Assembly: GCF_002216005.1 (NCBI RefSeq) | Contig: NZ_NIQC01000002.1 | Coordinates: 1-64,000 of the forward strand | Origin: Natranaerobius trueperi | Lineage (GTDB): Bacteria > Bacillota > Natranaerobiia > Natranaerobiales > Natranaerobiaceae | Length of the DNA stretch: 64,000 bases | Direction: 5' to 3' | In this document: one piece after another, positions 18,617 to 27,083 of the stretch | Layout of the letters: each line of letters opens with the position of its first letter | Numbering within the stretch: the stretch's first letter is position 1 | Made by a program: the position numbers and the translations under genes | Notes under the pieces: generated by a model | The model's database searches: none | What the model was told of the DNA's origin: nothing | Seen by the model: the letters and a program-made list of their open reading frames with translations, nothing else

Positions 18617-18698
18617 ATTATAATCTCCTTTAAATTAAGTCTCTAAAAATAACTCTATACTTTTTTTAGATCTCCTTCATGAATTACTGAAATAACTT

Positions 18699-19160
18699 TT
18701 ATGTCAAAAGACCAGGAAAGTTTTGTTGACGCAAAGCCTCAAATAAAGTGATTGCAACCGAGTTACTTAAATTTAGGGACCTAAATTCAGGTGACATAGG
18801 TATTTTTATAGTATTAGATTGATATTTTTCTAATAGTTCGTCAGATAACCCGGCAGTTTCTTTTCCAAATACTAAGACACTATCTTTTGGATAAGAAATT
18901 TCGTGATAGTAATGTTTTCCTTTTGTAGTAGCTAAATAGAAAGGTTTATCTCCTAACATATTTTCTACAGAATTAAAATCTTTGTGAACATAATATGACA
19001 ATTGATCCCAATAATCTAAGCCAGCTCTTTTTAAATCTCTATCCGATATTGAAAAACCCAAAGGTTCTACTAAATGTAAAGTACTATTACTTATTGCACA
19101 AGTTCTAGATACATTACCTGTATTAGGTGGAATTTCAGGTTCAACTAACACTACATGCAT
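18699..19160 (-). CDS. trmL: tRNA (cytidine(34)-2'-O)-methyltransferase
   Basis: This 153-residue SPOUT enzyme starts MHVVLVEPEIPPNTGNVSRTC and carries VFGKETAGLS and IPMSPEFRSLNLSNSVAI, the knotted SAM-binding end. It methylates the wobble ribose of certain tRNA-Leu species. AAAGGAGG precedes the ATG. It sits just after queG, another wobble-position tRNA modification gene, and probably shares its transcript. Confidence 0.93.
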   Translation of the reverse strand: MHVVLVEPEIPPNTGNVSRTCAISNSTLHLVEPLGFSISDRDLKRAGLDYWDQLSYYVHKDFNSVENMLGDKPFYLATTKGKHYYHEISYPKDSVLVFGKETAGLSDELLEKYQSNTIKIPMSPEFRSLNLSNSVAITLFEALRQQNFPGLLT

Positions 19161-19172
19161 AGTTGGCCTCCT

Positions 19173-20345
19173 TTACGAAATATTGTTTAATGTTTGTTTT
19201 AACTCATTTAAAACCATTTCTGATTTTTCATTGTTATATAATACATTTAATTCTTTTAACACTTGTTCTCTTTCTTTGTTATTCAAATTTTCATATATTT
19301 TTTCACTAGCCCAAACGGACATTGTTCTTATGATTTCACGTTGATCATGAAAACTATCTAAAACTAGCTGTGTACTACGTGGATCTTTTAAGTTTCCAAG
19401 AACTATTAGTGCGTTTCTTTGTAGCACCTTTTTGCCTCGCCAGAAAATAGCATTATCTTTAAATCGGTTCTTAAATTGTTTATTACTTAACTTTAATATA
19501 TCTGAAATTTTCGGATAAATATCATCTATATTTAATACTTCTTCTCCCCATTCAGGCATACAATCTGGGCTATAATCGTCATTATTTCTATTTTCTGGGC
19601 ATACCACTTGGCATTTGTCACAGCCATATAAATAATCTCCTATGATATTTCGTTGTTTTCTAGTTAAAAATCCTTTTTTTACAGTAAGGTACGCAGCACA
19701 ATTATTTAAATCAAGATAGCTCTTTGAGTCTAAAGCAGACCCCGGGCATGAATTAATACACCTTTCACAGTTTAGACATTTACTAGTAGTTAAGTTTAAG
19801 TTATTCATCTGTGGTAATTCTGTATCTATTAACAAGCCACCTATAAAAAAAAATGAACCCAGTCCAGGAACCATTAAACAATTATGATTTCCTTTAATTC
19901 CAAGTTCCCCTCTAAATGCTAGTTCTCTTTCTGCTAGAGGGCTTGTATCTACTATAGGTAAAAAATTAGATGATATGATACTATGTTTTTTCAATTTTTG
20001 AGCTAAATCAACTAATGCCTCTTTTACAACTAAATGATAATCTCTACCCCAAGCTACTCTAGCAAATCGTCCACGTATAAACTGATCATTTGGTTTGGGT
20101 GATGTTTTTTCTGGTGCACATCCATAGGGATATAGCCCTATAATCAATGATTTTGCCCAAGTAGTATATTTGTTAGGTGTAGTTCTATAATCGGGATCAT
20201 TTTTAACAAATGGATACTCCCCAAGGTTTTTTTGAATGGTTGCTAACCTGTTGTATCCGCATTCATATCTATCTGTTGGTATAACTGAGACTAGAGGAAA
20301 ACCTGTTTTTTTTGCTAGTTGTGTTATCTTTTGGTGTAGATTCAT
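19173..20345 (-). CDS. queG: epoxyqueuosine reductase
   Basis: About 390 residues. It reduces epoxyqueuosine to queuosine in tRNA, using cobalamin and two 4Fe-4S clusters, visible as CLNCERCINSCPG and CDKCQVVCP. The N-terminal half has the corrinoid-binding DUF1730 region and the C-terminal part a HEAT-like repeat. The ATG at 20345 overlaps the nth stop as ATGA, behind GGAGAGGG, and is preferred over the earlier in-frame codon at 20366. Confidence 0.94.
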   Translation of the reverse strand: MNLHQKITQLAKKTGFPLVSVIPTDRYECGYNRLATIQKNLGEYPFVKNDPDYRTTPNKYTTWAKSLIIGLYPYGCAPEKTSPKPNDQFIRGRFARVAWGRDYHLVVKEALVDLAQKLKKHSIISSNFLPIVDTSPLAERELAFRGELGIKGNHNCLMVPGLGSFFFIGGLLIDTELPQMNNLNLTTSKCLNCERCINSCPGSALDSKSYLDLNNCAAYLTVKKGFLTRKQRNIIGDYLYGCDKCQVVCPENRNNDDYSPDCMPEWGEEVLNIDDIYPKISDILKLSNKQFKNRFKDNAIFWRGKKVLQRNALIVLGNLKDPRSTQLVLDSFHDQREIIRTMSVWASEKIYENLNNKEREQVLKELNVLYNNEKSEMVLNELKQTLNNIS

Positions 20346-20971
20346 TTTCCCTCTCCTTGTAAACACAGTTTTTGTACTTCACATGTTTTACATTGAGGTG
20401 ACCTTGCTTTACATCTATTACGTCCATGAAAAATCAAAGTATGATGTGCATCAATCCAATAAGTTTTTGGAAGAATTTCCATCAGATCTTTTTCAACATC
20501 TAATACTGTATCTCCTTTAGATAATCCCATACGCCTAGCTACTCGAAAAACATGAGTATCAACAGCTAACGTAGGTTGATTGAAAGCATTTGCAAGAACT
20601 ACATTAGCAGTTTTCCTACCTACTCCTGGTAGATTTTCAAGGTCTTTTCTATTATCAGGGACACACCCTCCATGTTCTGAAACTAATAGTTCACATGTTT
20701 TAATAATATTTTTACTCTTATTTTTATATAAACCAGCACCTTGAATATATTCTATAAGTCGTTCTACACCAATTTCTAACATTTGATTTGGTGTATTGGC
20801 TTTTTTAAATAATTTATCAGTTATCAAGTTCACCCTTTCATCTGTACATTGGGCTGATAAAATAGTTGCAATTAATAGTTCAAAGGGTGTATTAAAATTT
20901 AATGCAGTTTGTGCATCGGGATAGGTTTTTGTTAATATATCAATTATTTTTTTAGCATCATTATTGTTCAT
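20342..20971 (-). CDS. nth: endonuclease III
   Basis: The 209-residue DNA glycosylase/AP lyase has the helix-hairpin-helix LPGVGRKTANVVL with the catalytic Lys (about 120), the catalytic Asp in VDTHVFRV (about 138), and the C-terminal cluster C-x6-C-x2-C-x5-C. It removes oxidised pyrimidines. Its start overlaps the end of the upstream cation transporter gene by 11 bases and its stop overlaps queG, so the run CDF-nth-queG-trmL is tightly coupled. Confidence 0.96.
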   Translation of the reverse strand: MNNNDAKKIIDILTKTYPDAQTALNFNTPFELLIATILSAQCTDERVNLITDKLFKKANTPNQMLEIGVERLIEYIQGAGLYKNKSKNIIKTCELLVSEHGGCVPDNRKDLENLPGVGRKTANVVLANAFNQPTLAVDTHVFRVARRMGLSKGDTVLDVEKDLMEILPKTYWIDAHHTLIFHGRNRCKARSPQCKTCEVQKLCLQGEGK

Positions 20972-21893
20972 TTTTATCTACCCTTTCTCTTTTTTGACAC
21001 TCTTTACAGTTTTGTTTATCAAATTGACAAGGGTTTACATGAATTAGAACATTTTCAATCTCAGGTATATCTTTAAGTATATGGTGTTTAGCTGTTCCCG
21101 CAAAATGATGGCCTTCAGCAACTGTACTATTTCGATTTACACATACTTTCATATCTACTAGGATCTTAGGACCATGGTACCTAGCTTTTATGTCATGTAC
21201 ATTTTGTATCCCCTTAGTGTTTTTTACAATATCTGATATAAGTTCTAGAGTTTCATTACTTGGTGCTGTATCGATCAGTTCACGAATAGAACTTAGATAA
21301 AGTTTAATACCCATACGTAATATCAATACAGAAACAAGTAAAGCACCTATCGGATCTAAAATTAAAAATCCAAATCGAGCACCTAAAATTCCAAGTAAAG
21401 CAGCTAATGAGGAAATGGCATCTGATCGATTATGCAAAGCGTCTGCTTTTAGAGCACTACTATTATTTTTTACTCCCATACTATAATTATATCTAAACAA
21501 AATTTCTTTTACTACAATTGATATAACTGCACCTATTATAGCTCCTCTTCCGGGGACATAGTGCGTTTCAAAAAATATTGAAATGGCATTATAACCTAAA
21601 GCTATTGCGGTTAGTATCAATATTAGTGCTACAACTTTAGAAGCTACTGATTCTAATTTTCCGTGACCATAATGATGAGTACTATCAGGTGGTCTTTTAG
21701 CAACTATAATACCAAAATAGACAATTCCACTAGAAAGAATATCACTCACAGAATGAAAAGCATCAGCAACAAGTGCCGCACTTCCAAATATTACTCCAAA
21801 AACACCTTTTAAGATAGCTAATAAAGTATTTGTAACCAATGTAACAAGAGATACTCTATGAGAAGCAACATTTTTATGTGAACTATGGACCAT
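20961..21893 (-). CDS. cation diffusion facilitator transporter with Cys-rich tail
   Basis: About 310 residues with six membrane helices and the CDF signatures: ALVADAFHSVSDILSSG (HxxxD site in helix 2) and ALKADALHNRSDAISS (helix 5). The cytoplasmic domain follows. It exports divalent cations such as zinc, iron or manganese in exchange for protons. The tail CQFDKQNCKECQKRE has three cysteines, which is more than usual and could bind metal. The ATG at 21893 fits the AAGGGGC site better than 21899. Confidence 0.9.
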   Translation of the reverse strand: MVHSSHKNVASHRVSLVTLVTNTLLAILKGVFGVIFGSAALVADAFHSVSDILSSGIVYFGIIVAKRPPDSTHHYGHGKLESVASKVVALILILTAIALGYNAISIFFETHYVPGRGAIIGAVISIVVKEILFRYNYSMGVKNNSSALKADALHNRSDAISSLAALLGILGARFGFLILDPIGALLVSVLILRMGIKLYLSSIRELIDTAPSNETLELISDIVKNTKGIQNVHDIKARYHGPKILVDMKVCVNRNSTVAEGHHFAGTAKHHILKDIPEIENVLIHVNPCQFDKQNCKECQKRERVDKNEQ

Positions 21894-21963
21894 AAACATA
21901 CGCCCCTTACAAATTAAATTTGATACCTACTGTCATAATACTAGATTATGCAATATAGAGCAA

Positions 21964-22087
21964 CTAAGATACCGACCAAATGTCAATGTTCTTTGAAAAT
22001 GTCACCTTTTTAGTCATAGTGACATTTTTACAGAACATTCTTAGGGTGACAATATCACAGAACAATTACACTAAGATACCGACCAAA
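21964..22087. repeat. 17-base direct repeats flanking a short hairpin element
   Basis: CTAAGATACCGACCAAA occurs at 21964-21980 and again, identical, at 22071-22087. Between them AATGTCAC (21998-22005) and GTGACATT (22019-22026) form an inverted repeat, and GAACATTC/TGTTC-like words recur. The arrangement looks like the remaining ends of a mobile element or a small non-autonomous one, but no coding sequence is present and the family is not identified. Confidence 0.6.
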
Positions 22088-22091
22088 AAAA

Positions 22092-22119
22092 AACAGACAC
22101 CCTAAAAAGGATGTCTGTT
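22092..22119 (-). terminator. terminator of the ferredoxin gene
   Basis: AACAGACA and TGTCTGTT arms (about 22092-22119) with a T-run on the minus strand, directly behind the ferredoxin stop codon. Confidence 0.82.
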
Positions 22120-22125
22120 AAAGTA

Positions 22126-22314
22126 CTAAAGCTTTTTTATAGCATCTGTAGGGCAACCCTCTACTGATTCATCAGCTGCTGACTGTTGGTCCTCTGGAAC
22201 TTCTTTAGCTTTTTCTTCTGCTTTTCCTGCATCGTTCCATTCAAATACTTCAGGACATTCATTTACACATAATCCACAGCTAATGCAAAGATCTTGATCA
22301 ACTTCTACTCTCAT
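22126..22314 (-). CDS. small 4Fe-4S ferredoxin
   Basis: A 62-residue acidic ferredoxin with CISCGLCVNECPE near the start and GCPTDAI near the end, enough to hold one 4Fe-4S cluster with a fifth cysteine left over. It carries single electrons in the cytoplasm. The ATG at 22314 follows AGGAGGAG, whereas the earlier in-frame ATG at 22335 does not. It is monocistronic, with its own terminator. Confidence 0.9.
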   Translation of the reverse strand: MRVEVDQDLCISCGLCVNECPEVFEWNDAGKAEEKAKEVPEDQQSAADESVEGCPTDAIKKL

Positions 22315-22436
22315 TAAATGCTCCTCCTTTAACAAAATATTAACTATAAAGCGTTTTTCTATAAGATGCTCAAAATCAGTTGCATTTATGCTATAATTGC
22401 CATAATTCGTAATTTTATTTAGGAGGGTAATATTCG

Positions 22437-22769
22437 TTGGAAACAGAAAATTAAAATTTATCTCACATGTTAAATAAATATATTAAACTGCATATGGGAT
22501 GAAAGGAATAAAAGAAATTTTAGAAAAAATGAAGCAGAAATCACTTTTGAAGAAGATAACAAACAATATTATGCAGAACATAAAAAAAATAATAGTCGTT
22601 AAAAATAGTCGTTAAAGAACTTGGTTAGAAACAGAAGAATCAATTAAAAATAGACTAGAACTAATAGAAGAATATGATCTAGCAGGAGTTGCTTCTTGGA
22701 GACGGGGTTTTGAAAAAAAAAGATATTTGGGAGCTAATAAAAAAAGAGTTACATATTCCTTCAGATTAA
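22437..22769 (+). pseudogene. C-terminal remnant of a GH18 spore-type glycosidase
   Basis: Two readable pieces survive. The first (22520-22600) encodes ITFEEDNKQYYAEHKK and the second (22625-22769) encodes WLETEESIKNRLELI, then DLAGVASWRRGFE and, after a one-base slip in an A-run near 22710, DIWELIKKEL. This is the end of a glycosyl hydrolase 18 domain as in SleL/YaaH. Between the pieces a 13-base tandem duplication creates a stop. A TATAAT (about 22390) and AGGAGGG precede the remnant, so the old expression signals may remain. The first two thirds of the gene are gone. Confidence 0.75.
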
Positions 22770-22780
22770 ATCATACAAAA

Positions 22781-22809
22781 AAACAGGAAGGATTTCTACC
22801 TTCCTGTTT
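22781..22809. terminator. bidirectional terminator
   Basis: AAACAGGAAGG (22781-22791) pairs perfectly with CCTTCCTGTTT (22799-22809). It lies between the GH18 remnant and the convergent acetyltransferase gene. Confidence 0.85.
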
Positions 22810-22827
22810 AATTTATTATATATATTA

Positions 22828-23376
22828 TTAAGGACTAATTCTTGCAAACTTTGTCTTATGAATACTCATAACCTTCCAAGTCAATTCAGGGTGTTCTTCA
22901 TCCATTATACGATCTGTTTCTATAAAACCACATTTTTCATAAAGACGAATTGCACGTTGATTAAATGAAGCTACCTTTAACCAAGCTTCTTCTAAACCTT
23001 TTTCAAAAAATAAGTATGCTAACAATTCACCAACAGCAGCTTGTCCTATTTCTTGGCCCCAATGTTCTTGACCTAAACGAACAGCTATTTCAGCTCGTCG
23101 TTTTTTCCATTCAATTTGTCTATATCTGATATAGCCAACTGGCACTTCATCAAAAAAGTCCTCCCAAAGGACTATTGTAAACCAACCAGGTACATATCGA
23201 TTTTTTACTTGTTTTTTAAAATCAGTAATTGCTTGAGTCGATATTCTTGCATTCATTCTTCCAAGATCTAAATAATTTGCTAGAGAATCTTTCCACCATT
23301 TTTGATAGTAGACAAGATCTGTCATCTTCGGAGGTCGCAAATAAACTTTCCCTATAGATTGACAAGATACTGCCAA
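22828..23376 (-). CDS. GNAT-family N-acetyltransferase
   Basis: The 182-residue protein has the GNAT fold: an N-terminal YLRPPKMTDL, a central beta strand, EIAVRLGQEHWGQEIGQAA with the acetyl-CoA loop, and WLKVASFNQRAIRLYEKCGF, the hallmark end. It resembles the RimJ/RimL and spermidine acetyltransferase branch. The acceptor is unknown. The start is TTG behind AAGGAGTGAGG. Confidence 0.85.
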   Translation of the reverse strand: MAVSCQSIGKVYLRPPKMTDLVYYQKWWKDSLANYLDLGRMNARISTQAITDFKKQVKNRYVPGWFTIVLWEDFFDEVPVGYIRYRQIEWKKRRAEIAVRLGQEHWGQEIGQAAVGELLAYLFFEKGLEEAWLKVASFNQRAIRLYEKCGFIETDRIMDEEHPELTWKVMSIHKTKFARISP

Positions 23377-23676
23377 GCTGACCTCACTCCTTTCATTAAA
23401 CGGTAAATATAATTTCGATCTTTTTTAAAAAAATCCTTCTTAAAACAATCTTTTACGACAAATTTGAGTAGCAGGACCTAATGATAACATAAGTACGAAG
23501 TATCTGTCACCCTTTTTACTGATACTTCATTAAAAATAGGGCATAATACAAGTAAGGATTCATTGAAATTCGTTCATTTTCTGCAAATTTCAGTTCTTCT
23601 ATGTAAATTTTTTACTTCTACAAAATCTTTTGAAAGTTTATAATCACACCAGAAATTTTTAGAGAGGAGTTCTTTA
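23377..23676. other. intergenic region between two divergent genes
   Basis: No coding sequence seen. There is a hairpin GAAGTATC (23497-23504) with GATACTTC (23521-23528), and a TATAAT-like box near 23639 in front of the CofE-like gene without a convincing -35 box. The rest is AT-rich with no visible structure. Confidence 0.4.
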
Positions 23677-24390
23677 ATGTCTTATAATTCTTATAATAAT
23701 GTGAAAACAAATCCGAGTAAACCAATTAATGTTACAATCTCAAAGAAACAGTACGCAAGATATCCAATTAAAACTCATTTTGTTACAACAGAAGACAATT
23801 ACATTGATGTTATATCAGAATATGCAAAACCAATTTATGAAAAAGGAGATATACTAGCTATAAGTGAGAAAGTTATCGCAGTAACTCAGGAAAGAATAAT
23901 AAAAAAAGAAGAAATGAAGGTTATCCCATTTGCCAAGTTTTTGTCTCGATTTGTACATGTTTCTTCTGCAGGGCAATCTGTCGGTAACCCTCATAAAATG
24001 CAAGTTGCTATAAATAGAGCAGGTATATTTAGAATACTAATAGCTTCATTTGTTGCAGCTATTACTCGTCCTTTTGGTATAAAAGGTTTATTCTATAAGA
24101 TAGTTGGCAATGATGTTTGGGCTTTAGATGGATTTAATGATTTAGCATATGATTATTATGGAGATAAAGGAATTTTGTCACCCAAAAATCCTCAACAAGT
24201 TTGTGATCATATAAAACAAGAAACTGGTATAAACGCTGTTGTAGCGGATGCCAATGATTTAAACATTGATATAATGGGAAAATCAGCTGATATAGAATTA
24301 GATGATGACACTATAAAAGAAATAATCAAAGATAATCCAGCTGGGCAAAAAGATGAACAAACTCCTCTTATCTTGATTCGAGAGCTTTAA
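23677..24390 (+). CDS. coenzyme F420-0:L-glutamate ligase-like protein (CofE family)
   Basis: The 237-residue protein has KTHFVTTEDNYIDVI at the start, DILAISEKVIAVTQ, VHVSSAGQSVGNPHKMQ and NGVVADANDLNIDIMG-like segments as in CofE/FbiB ligases. True CofE adds gamma-linked glutamates to F420-0 in methanogens and actinobacteria. Many Firmicutes that do not make F420 carry this relative, whose function is unknown. No other F420 genes are visible here. Its 3' end overlaps the convergent membrane protein gene by 23 bases. Confidence 0.75.
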   Translation: MSYNSYNNVKTNPSKPINVTISKKQYARYPIKTHFVTTEDNYIDVISEYAKPIYEKGDILAISEKVIAVTQERIIKKEEMKVIPFAKFLSRFVHVSSAGQSVGNPHKMQVAINRAGIFRILIASFVAAITRPFGIKGLFYKIVGNDVWALDGFNDLAYDYYGDKGILSPKNPQQVCDHIKQETGINAVVADANDLNIDIMGKSADIELDDDTIKEIIKDNPAGQKDEQTPLILIREL

Positions 24391-24946
24391 AAAACTGTAT
24401 TCTTTTATTTACTTCTTCTATAAAATCAGCTTCTCTAGCTGGGGTTAACCCAATATTGCCAATTTTAGTCCGAACAATAGTTATATTATTCATAGACCTT
24501 GTCGCACACATAAATAGTTTACCTTCATTTTTATATGAAACGACCCATTTAGAAAAACCTGGTAATATTAGTGCGATAGATAGTTTTGGAATAAGTGTTT
24601 TCACTTCGATATCATCTACTAAATATAAATCAACATTGTATTTTAATGGTCCATAATAAATTAATAATTTATCGCCTGTTAATTCATATCTTATTCTAAA
24701 AAACCAAATAAACATCAAAAAACTAATAATTGCTAAGAGTGCTAACAAAATAATTGAAATCATTGCACCAAAATGTCCAGTGTAGTCGCTATAAGCTATA
24801 AATGAAAACCAAGCCATAACTCCAAAAACAATAGACATAAGTAATAAAAACACCCAACCAATAGAACCCCTAGGTTCATATACTTTTTTGTCTTCTGGAA
24901 ATAGACTAGCACTATCTGGTGTACCTGTTGTTGTTTTTGCTTTCAT
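24368..24946 (-). CDS. membrane protein with bacterial PH-like domain
   Basis: The 192-residue protein has two membrane helices (about 28-48 and 60-84) followed by a beta-rich region with YELTGDKLLIYYGPLKYNVDL, typical of bPH2/YdbS-type domains. It ends in an amphipathic stretch (READFIEEVNKRI). Function unknown. AAAGGAGAC precedes the ATG. Confidence 0.7.
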   Translation of the reverse strand: MKAKTTTGTPDSASLFPEDKKVYEPRGSIGWVFLLLMSIVFGVMAWFSFIAYSDYTGHFGAMISIILLALLAIISFLMFIWFFRIRYELTGDKLLIYYGPLKYNVDLYLVDDIEVKTLIPKLSIALILPGFSKWVVSYKNEGKLFMCATRSMNNITIVRTKIGNIGLTPAREADFIEEVNKRIQFFKALESR

Positions 24947-25112
24947 AATCTAGTCTCCTTTACTTTTTGTTATACTTAATTTGATAATATCAAAAAATCA
25001 GCCAACAGTTAAGTACTTATTATATAATATTACAACTTTTGTATTAATTACTGTTGAATGGGAATAATAGGAATAAGGGAACTCTACTATTAAATAAAGG
25101 AGTGGTAGTACT

Positions 25113-25307
25113 ATGGATAGGTTAGCGCTTATTTTAATGATAGTTGGCGCACTTAACTGGGGGCTCATAGGTTTTTTTGGATTTGATTTAGTTGCTAGTA
25201 TCTTTGGAGGACAAACAGCTCTTTTAAGTAGAATAATATATGGAATTGTTGGTTTAGCTGGACTTTACTCAATTTCTTTATTAGTAAGAGAACGTGAACA
25301 GGTTTAA
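25113..25307 (+). CDS. DUF378-family small membrane protein
   Basis: A 64-residue protein with two helices and the characteristic LVGALNWGLIGFFGFDLVAS-like sequence (here MIVGALNWGLIGFFGFD) and IIYGIVGLAGLYS. These are widespread small membrane proteins of unknown role. AAAGGAGTGG precedes the ATG, and a terminator follows directly. Confidence 0.88.
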   Translation: MDRLALILMIVGALNWGLIGFFGFDLVASIFGGQTALLSRIIYGIVGLAGLYSISLLVREREQV

Positions 25308-25320
25308 CTTTGATATTTCA

Positions 25321-25349
25321 GGCCGCCAAATTAAAGGCGGTCTTTTTTT
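25321..25349 (+). terminator. terminator of the DUF378 gene
   Basis: GGCCGCC and GGCGGTC arms with an eight-base loop, followed by a run of seven T. Confidence 0.9.
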
Positions 25350-25451
25350 GTCCAATTTAACCCATTATTAAGCATTATGTTAACAAAGTTTAATATTATT
25401 TCTACATAGAAGAAAATATTCATAAACTGGTGTTCTAGTCTCTTTATTGAT

Positions 25452-25480
25452 TTGAATTATTTATTTTATACTGCTATAAT
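25452..25480 (+). promoter_or_regulatory. sigma-A-like promoter of the cell wall hydrolase gene
   Basis: TTGAAT (25452-25457) and TATAAT (25475-25480) are separated by exactly 17 bases, about 47 bases before the start codon. Confidence 0.6.
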
Positions 25481-25526
25481 CCTTAGCGTCTATACATTAT
25501 GTTAACTTAAGGGGGAGGAAGAAAAA

Positions 25527-26324
25527 ATGAAAAGTGTAAAAAAAGTACTTGCAATTATGATGGCAGTCGGAGGTTTGATGCTATCACCTCTAATAGTCCA
25601 AGAGGCTAGCGCTTCAAGTCAAACTTACACTGTTAATCCAGGAGACTCATTATGGAAAATATCTAATGAATTTAATGTTCAATTAGATGAATTAAGGAGT
25701 CTAAATCACGTCTGGGAACATATTGAACCTGAACAAGAGTTGACTATACCTAATTCACCAAATAAACATACAATAGAAAAGGGTGAAACTCTCTGGAGAA
25801 TTGCACAAAACTACGATACAACAGTGACAGAATTAAAAAAGGCTAATAATTTGGATTCTGATTTGATTTATGCTGAAGATACCATGTGCATTCCAACTAA
25901 ATTAGAAAAGTCAGTCAGTACTACTAAAACAGTAACACGAAAAAGCTCTTCTGATCAGCGAATTTCAGTATCTGACTATGAAAGACAATTGATGGCACAC
26001 GCAGTTTATAGTGAAGCAAGAAGTGAACCTTATGAAGGCCAAGTAGCTGTAGCATCTGTAATTATTAATAGAGTTCGAGATGACAGATGGCCTAATAATG
26101 TGGAGGGAGTAATCTTTGAACCTTGGGCTTTTTCACCAGTTCATGATGGTACTTTTTGGTTACAACCTAACCAAACTGCATATGACGCTGTAGATGATGC
26201 TTTAAATGGTTGGGACCCTAGTCAGGAAGCTGTGTTTTTCTATAACCCAGTTACTTCCACTTCAAATTGGATTTTTTCTAGGACAACCATAACTCAAATC
26301 GGACAACACGTTTTTGCATATTAA
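25527..26324 (+). CDS. secreted LysM/SleB-type cell wall hydrolase
   Basis: This 265-residue protein has a signal peptide (residues 1-30, cut after ASA-like EASAS), two LysM repeats (about 32-74, YTVNPGDSLWKIS, and 77-121, HTIEKGETLWRIA) that bind peptidoglycan, and a hydrolase_2/SleB domain (about 150-262) with HAVYSEARSEPYEGQVAVASVIINR, whose first Glu is catalytic in this family. It probably cuts spore cortex or wall glycan outside the membrane. A normal vegetative-type promoter precedes it, so it need not be sporulation-specific. Confidence 0.9.
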   Translation: MKSVKKVLAIMMAVGGLMLSPLIVQEASASSQTYTVNPGDSLWKISNEFNVQLDELRSLNHVWEHIEPEQELTIPNSPNKHTIEKGETLWRIAQNYDTTVTELKKANNLDSDLIYAEDTMCIPTKLEKSVSTTKTVTRKSSSDQRISVSDYERQLMAHAVYSEARSEPYEGQVAVASVIINRVRDDRWPNNVEGVIFEPWAFSPVHDGTFWLQPNQTAYDAVDDALNGWDPSQEAVFFYNPVTSTSNWIFSRTTITQIGQHVFAY

Positions 26325-26336
26325 AAGAAACCTTTT

Positions 26337-26376
26337 AAAGGATTGAGTCTTTTATCTCAGATTCAATCCTTTTTTA
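26337..26376 (+). terminator. terminator of the cell wall hydrolase gene
   Basis: AAAGGATTGAGTC (26337-26349) pairs with GATTCAATCCTTT (26360-26372) with one G-T pair, followed by T residues. Confidence 0.88.
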
Positions 26377-26498
26377 TATTAAAAATTATTGAATGAATAA
26401 CAAATATACTTTATATTTAAATTACATATTTTAAGCTCCCTATTCTTTATCATCTTATCAAAAATGTTATACTATTCCTAAACGAGAGGAGGATTCAT

Positions 26499-26774
26499 AT
26501 GAAATATGTATCTCTTATTGTACACACTACTCTTCAAAATAAAATAGAAAATTCAGACTATATAGAAATTGAAAAAGAACCTAATAGATATAAAGTTGAT
26601 ATCCACACTAAAAAAATAAATAATATAGAAGACTTATTAAATTTATTAGGTTTAAAACATCAAAAACAAATAAATATTATTTTAATGAATGGAAAACAAA
26701 TCACTAATATGAAATCATATATCCAATCAGACAATATTATTGAATTATTTCCACCCATCGGTGGAGGATCATAA
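26499..26774 (+). CDS. ThiS/MoaD-like ubiquitin-fold protein
   Basis: A 91-residue protein with a beta-grasp-like pattern and the end IIELFPPIGGGS, very like the FPPIxGG tails of MoaD and ThiS sulfur carriers. In those proteins the final Gly-Gly is adenylated and thiolated. Here a serine follows the glycines, so either trimming is needed or the family uses another ending. No activating enzyme gene (MoeB/ThiF) lies nearby. GAGAGGAGG precedes the ATG. Confidence 0.72.
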   Translation: MKYVSLIVHTTLQNKIENSDYIEIEKEPNRYKVDIHTKKINNIEDLLNLLGLKHQKQINIILMNGKQITNMKSYIQSDNIIELFPPIGGGS

Positions 26775-26784
26775 GTATTTTCTA

Positions 26785-26826
26785 GATCAAAAGGACTATA
26801 CCATTAATAGTACAGCCCTTCTGATC
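26785..26826. terminator. bidirectional hairpin terminator
   Basis: Arms beginning GATCAAAAGGACTATAC and ending GTACAGCCCTTCTGATC pair with a few mismatches around a short loop, between convergent genes. Confidence 0.65.
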
Positions 26827-26832
26827 GAACTT

Positions 26833-27042
26833 TTAATTCCATAACATTATAAAAAACACAATCACGAATAAATAACTGAGGAAAAATAATAATACTCTTG
26901 GTGCAAGAACTTGTAACCCTGCTATTGTTAAAGCCAATACATCCCCAAAATATATTTCCTCAGCATTTTCTTTCATTATTTCTTTAACATCAGGCTGCTT
27001 ATACATTTTTTCTTGATTTTCTATTTTTTTTATCTTTCTCAA
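26833..27042 (-). CDS. small protein with C-terminal membrane anchor, unknown function
   Basis: The 69-residue protein has a basic, charged N-terminus (1-25), a Glu-rich stretch, and a hydrophobic C-terminal half with a helix at about 48-67. The start is a TTG some 12 bases behind GGGGGAG. No family recognised. It may be genuine because it has a ribosome binding site and a downstream hairpin, but coding evidence is modest. Confidence 0.5.
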   Translation of the reverse strand: MRKIKKIENQEKMYKQPDVKEIMKENAEEIYFGDVLALTIAGLQVLAPRVLLFFLSYLFVIVFFIMLWN

Positions 27043-27083
27043 AAAACATATTTCTCCCCCTCTCTGCTTAGAAAAAAATTATG

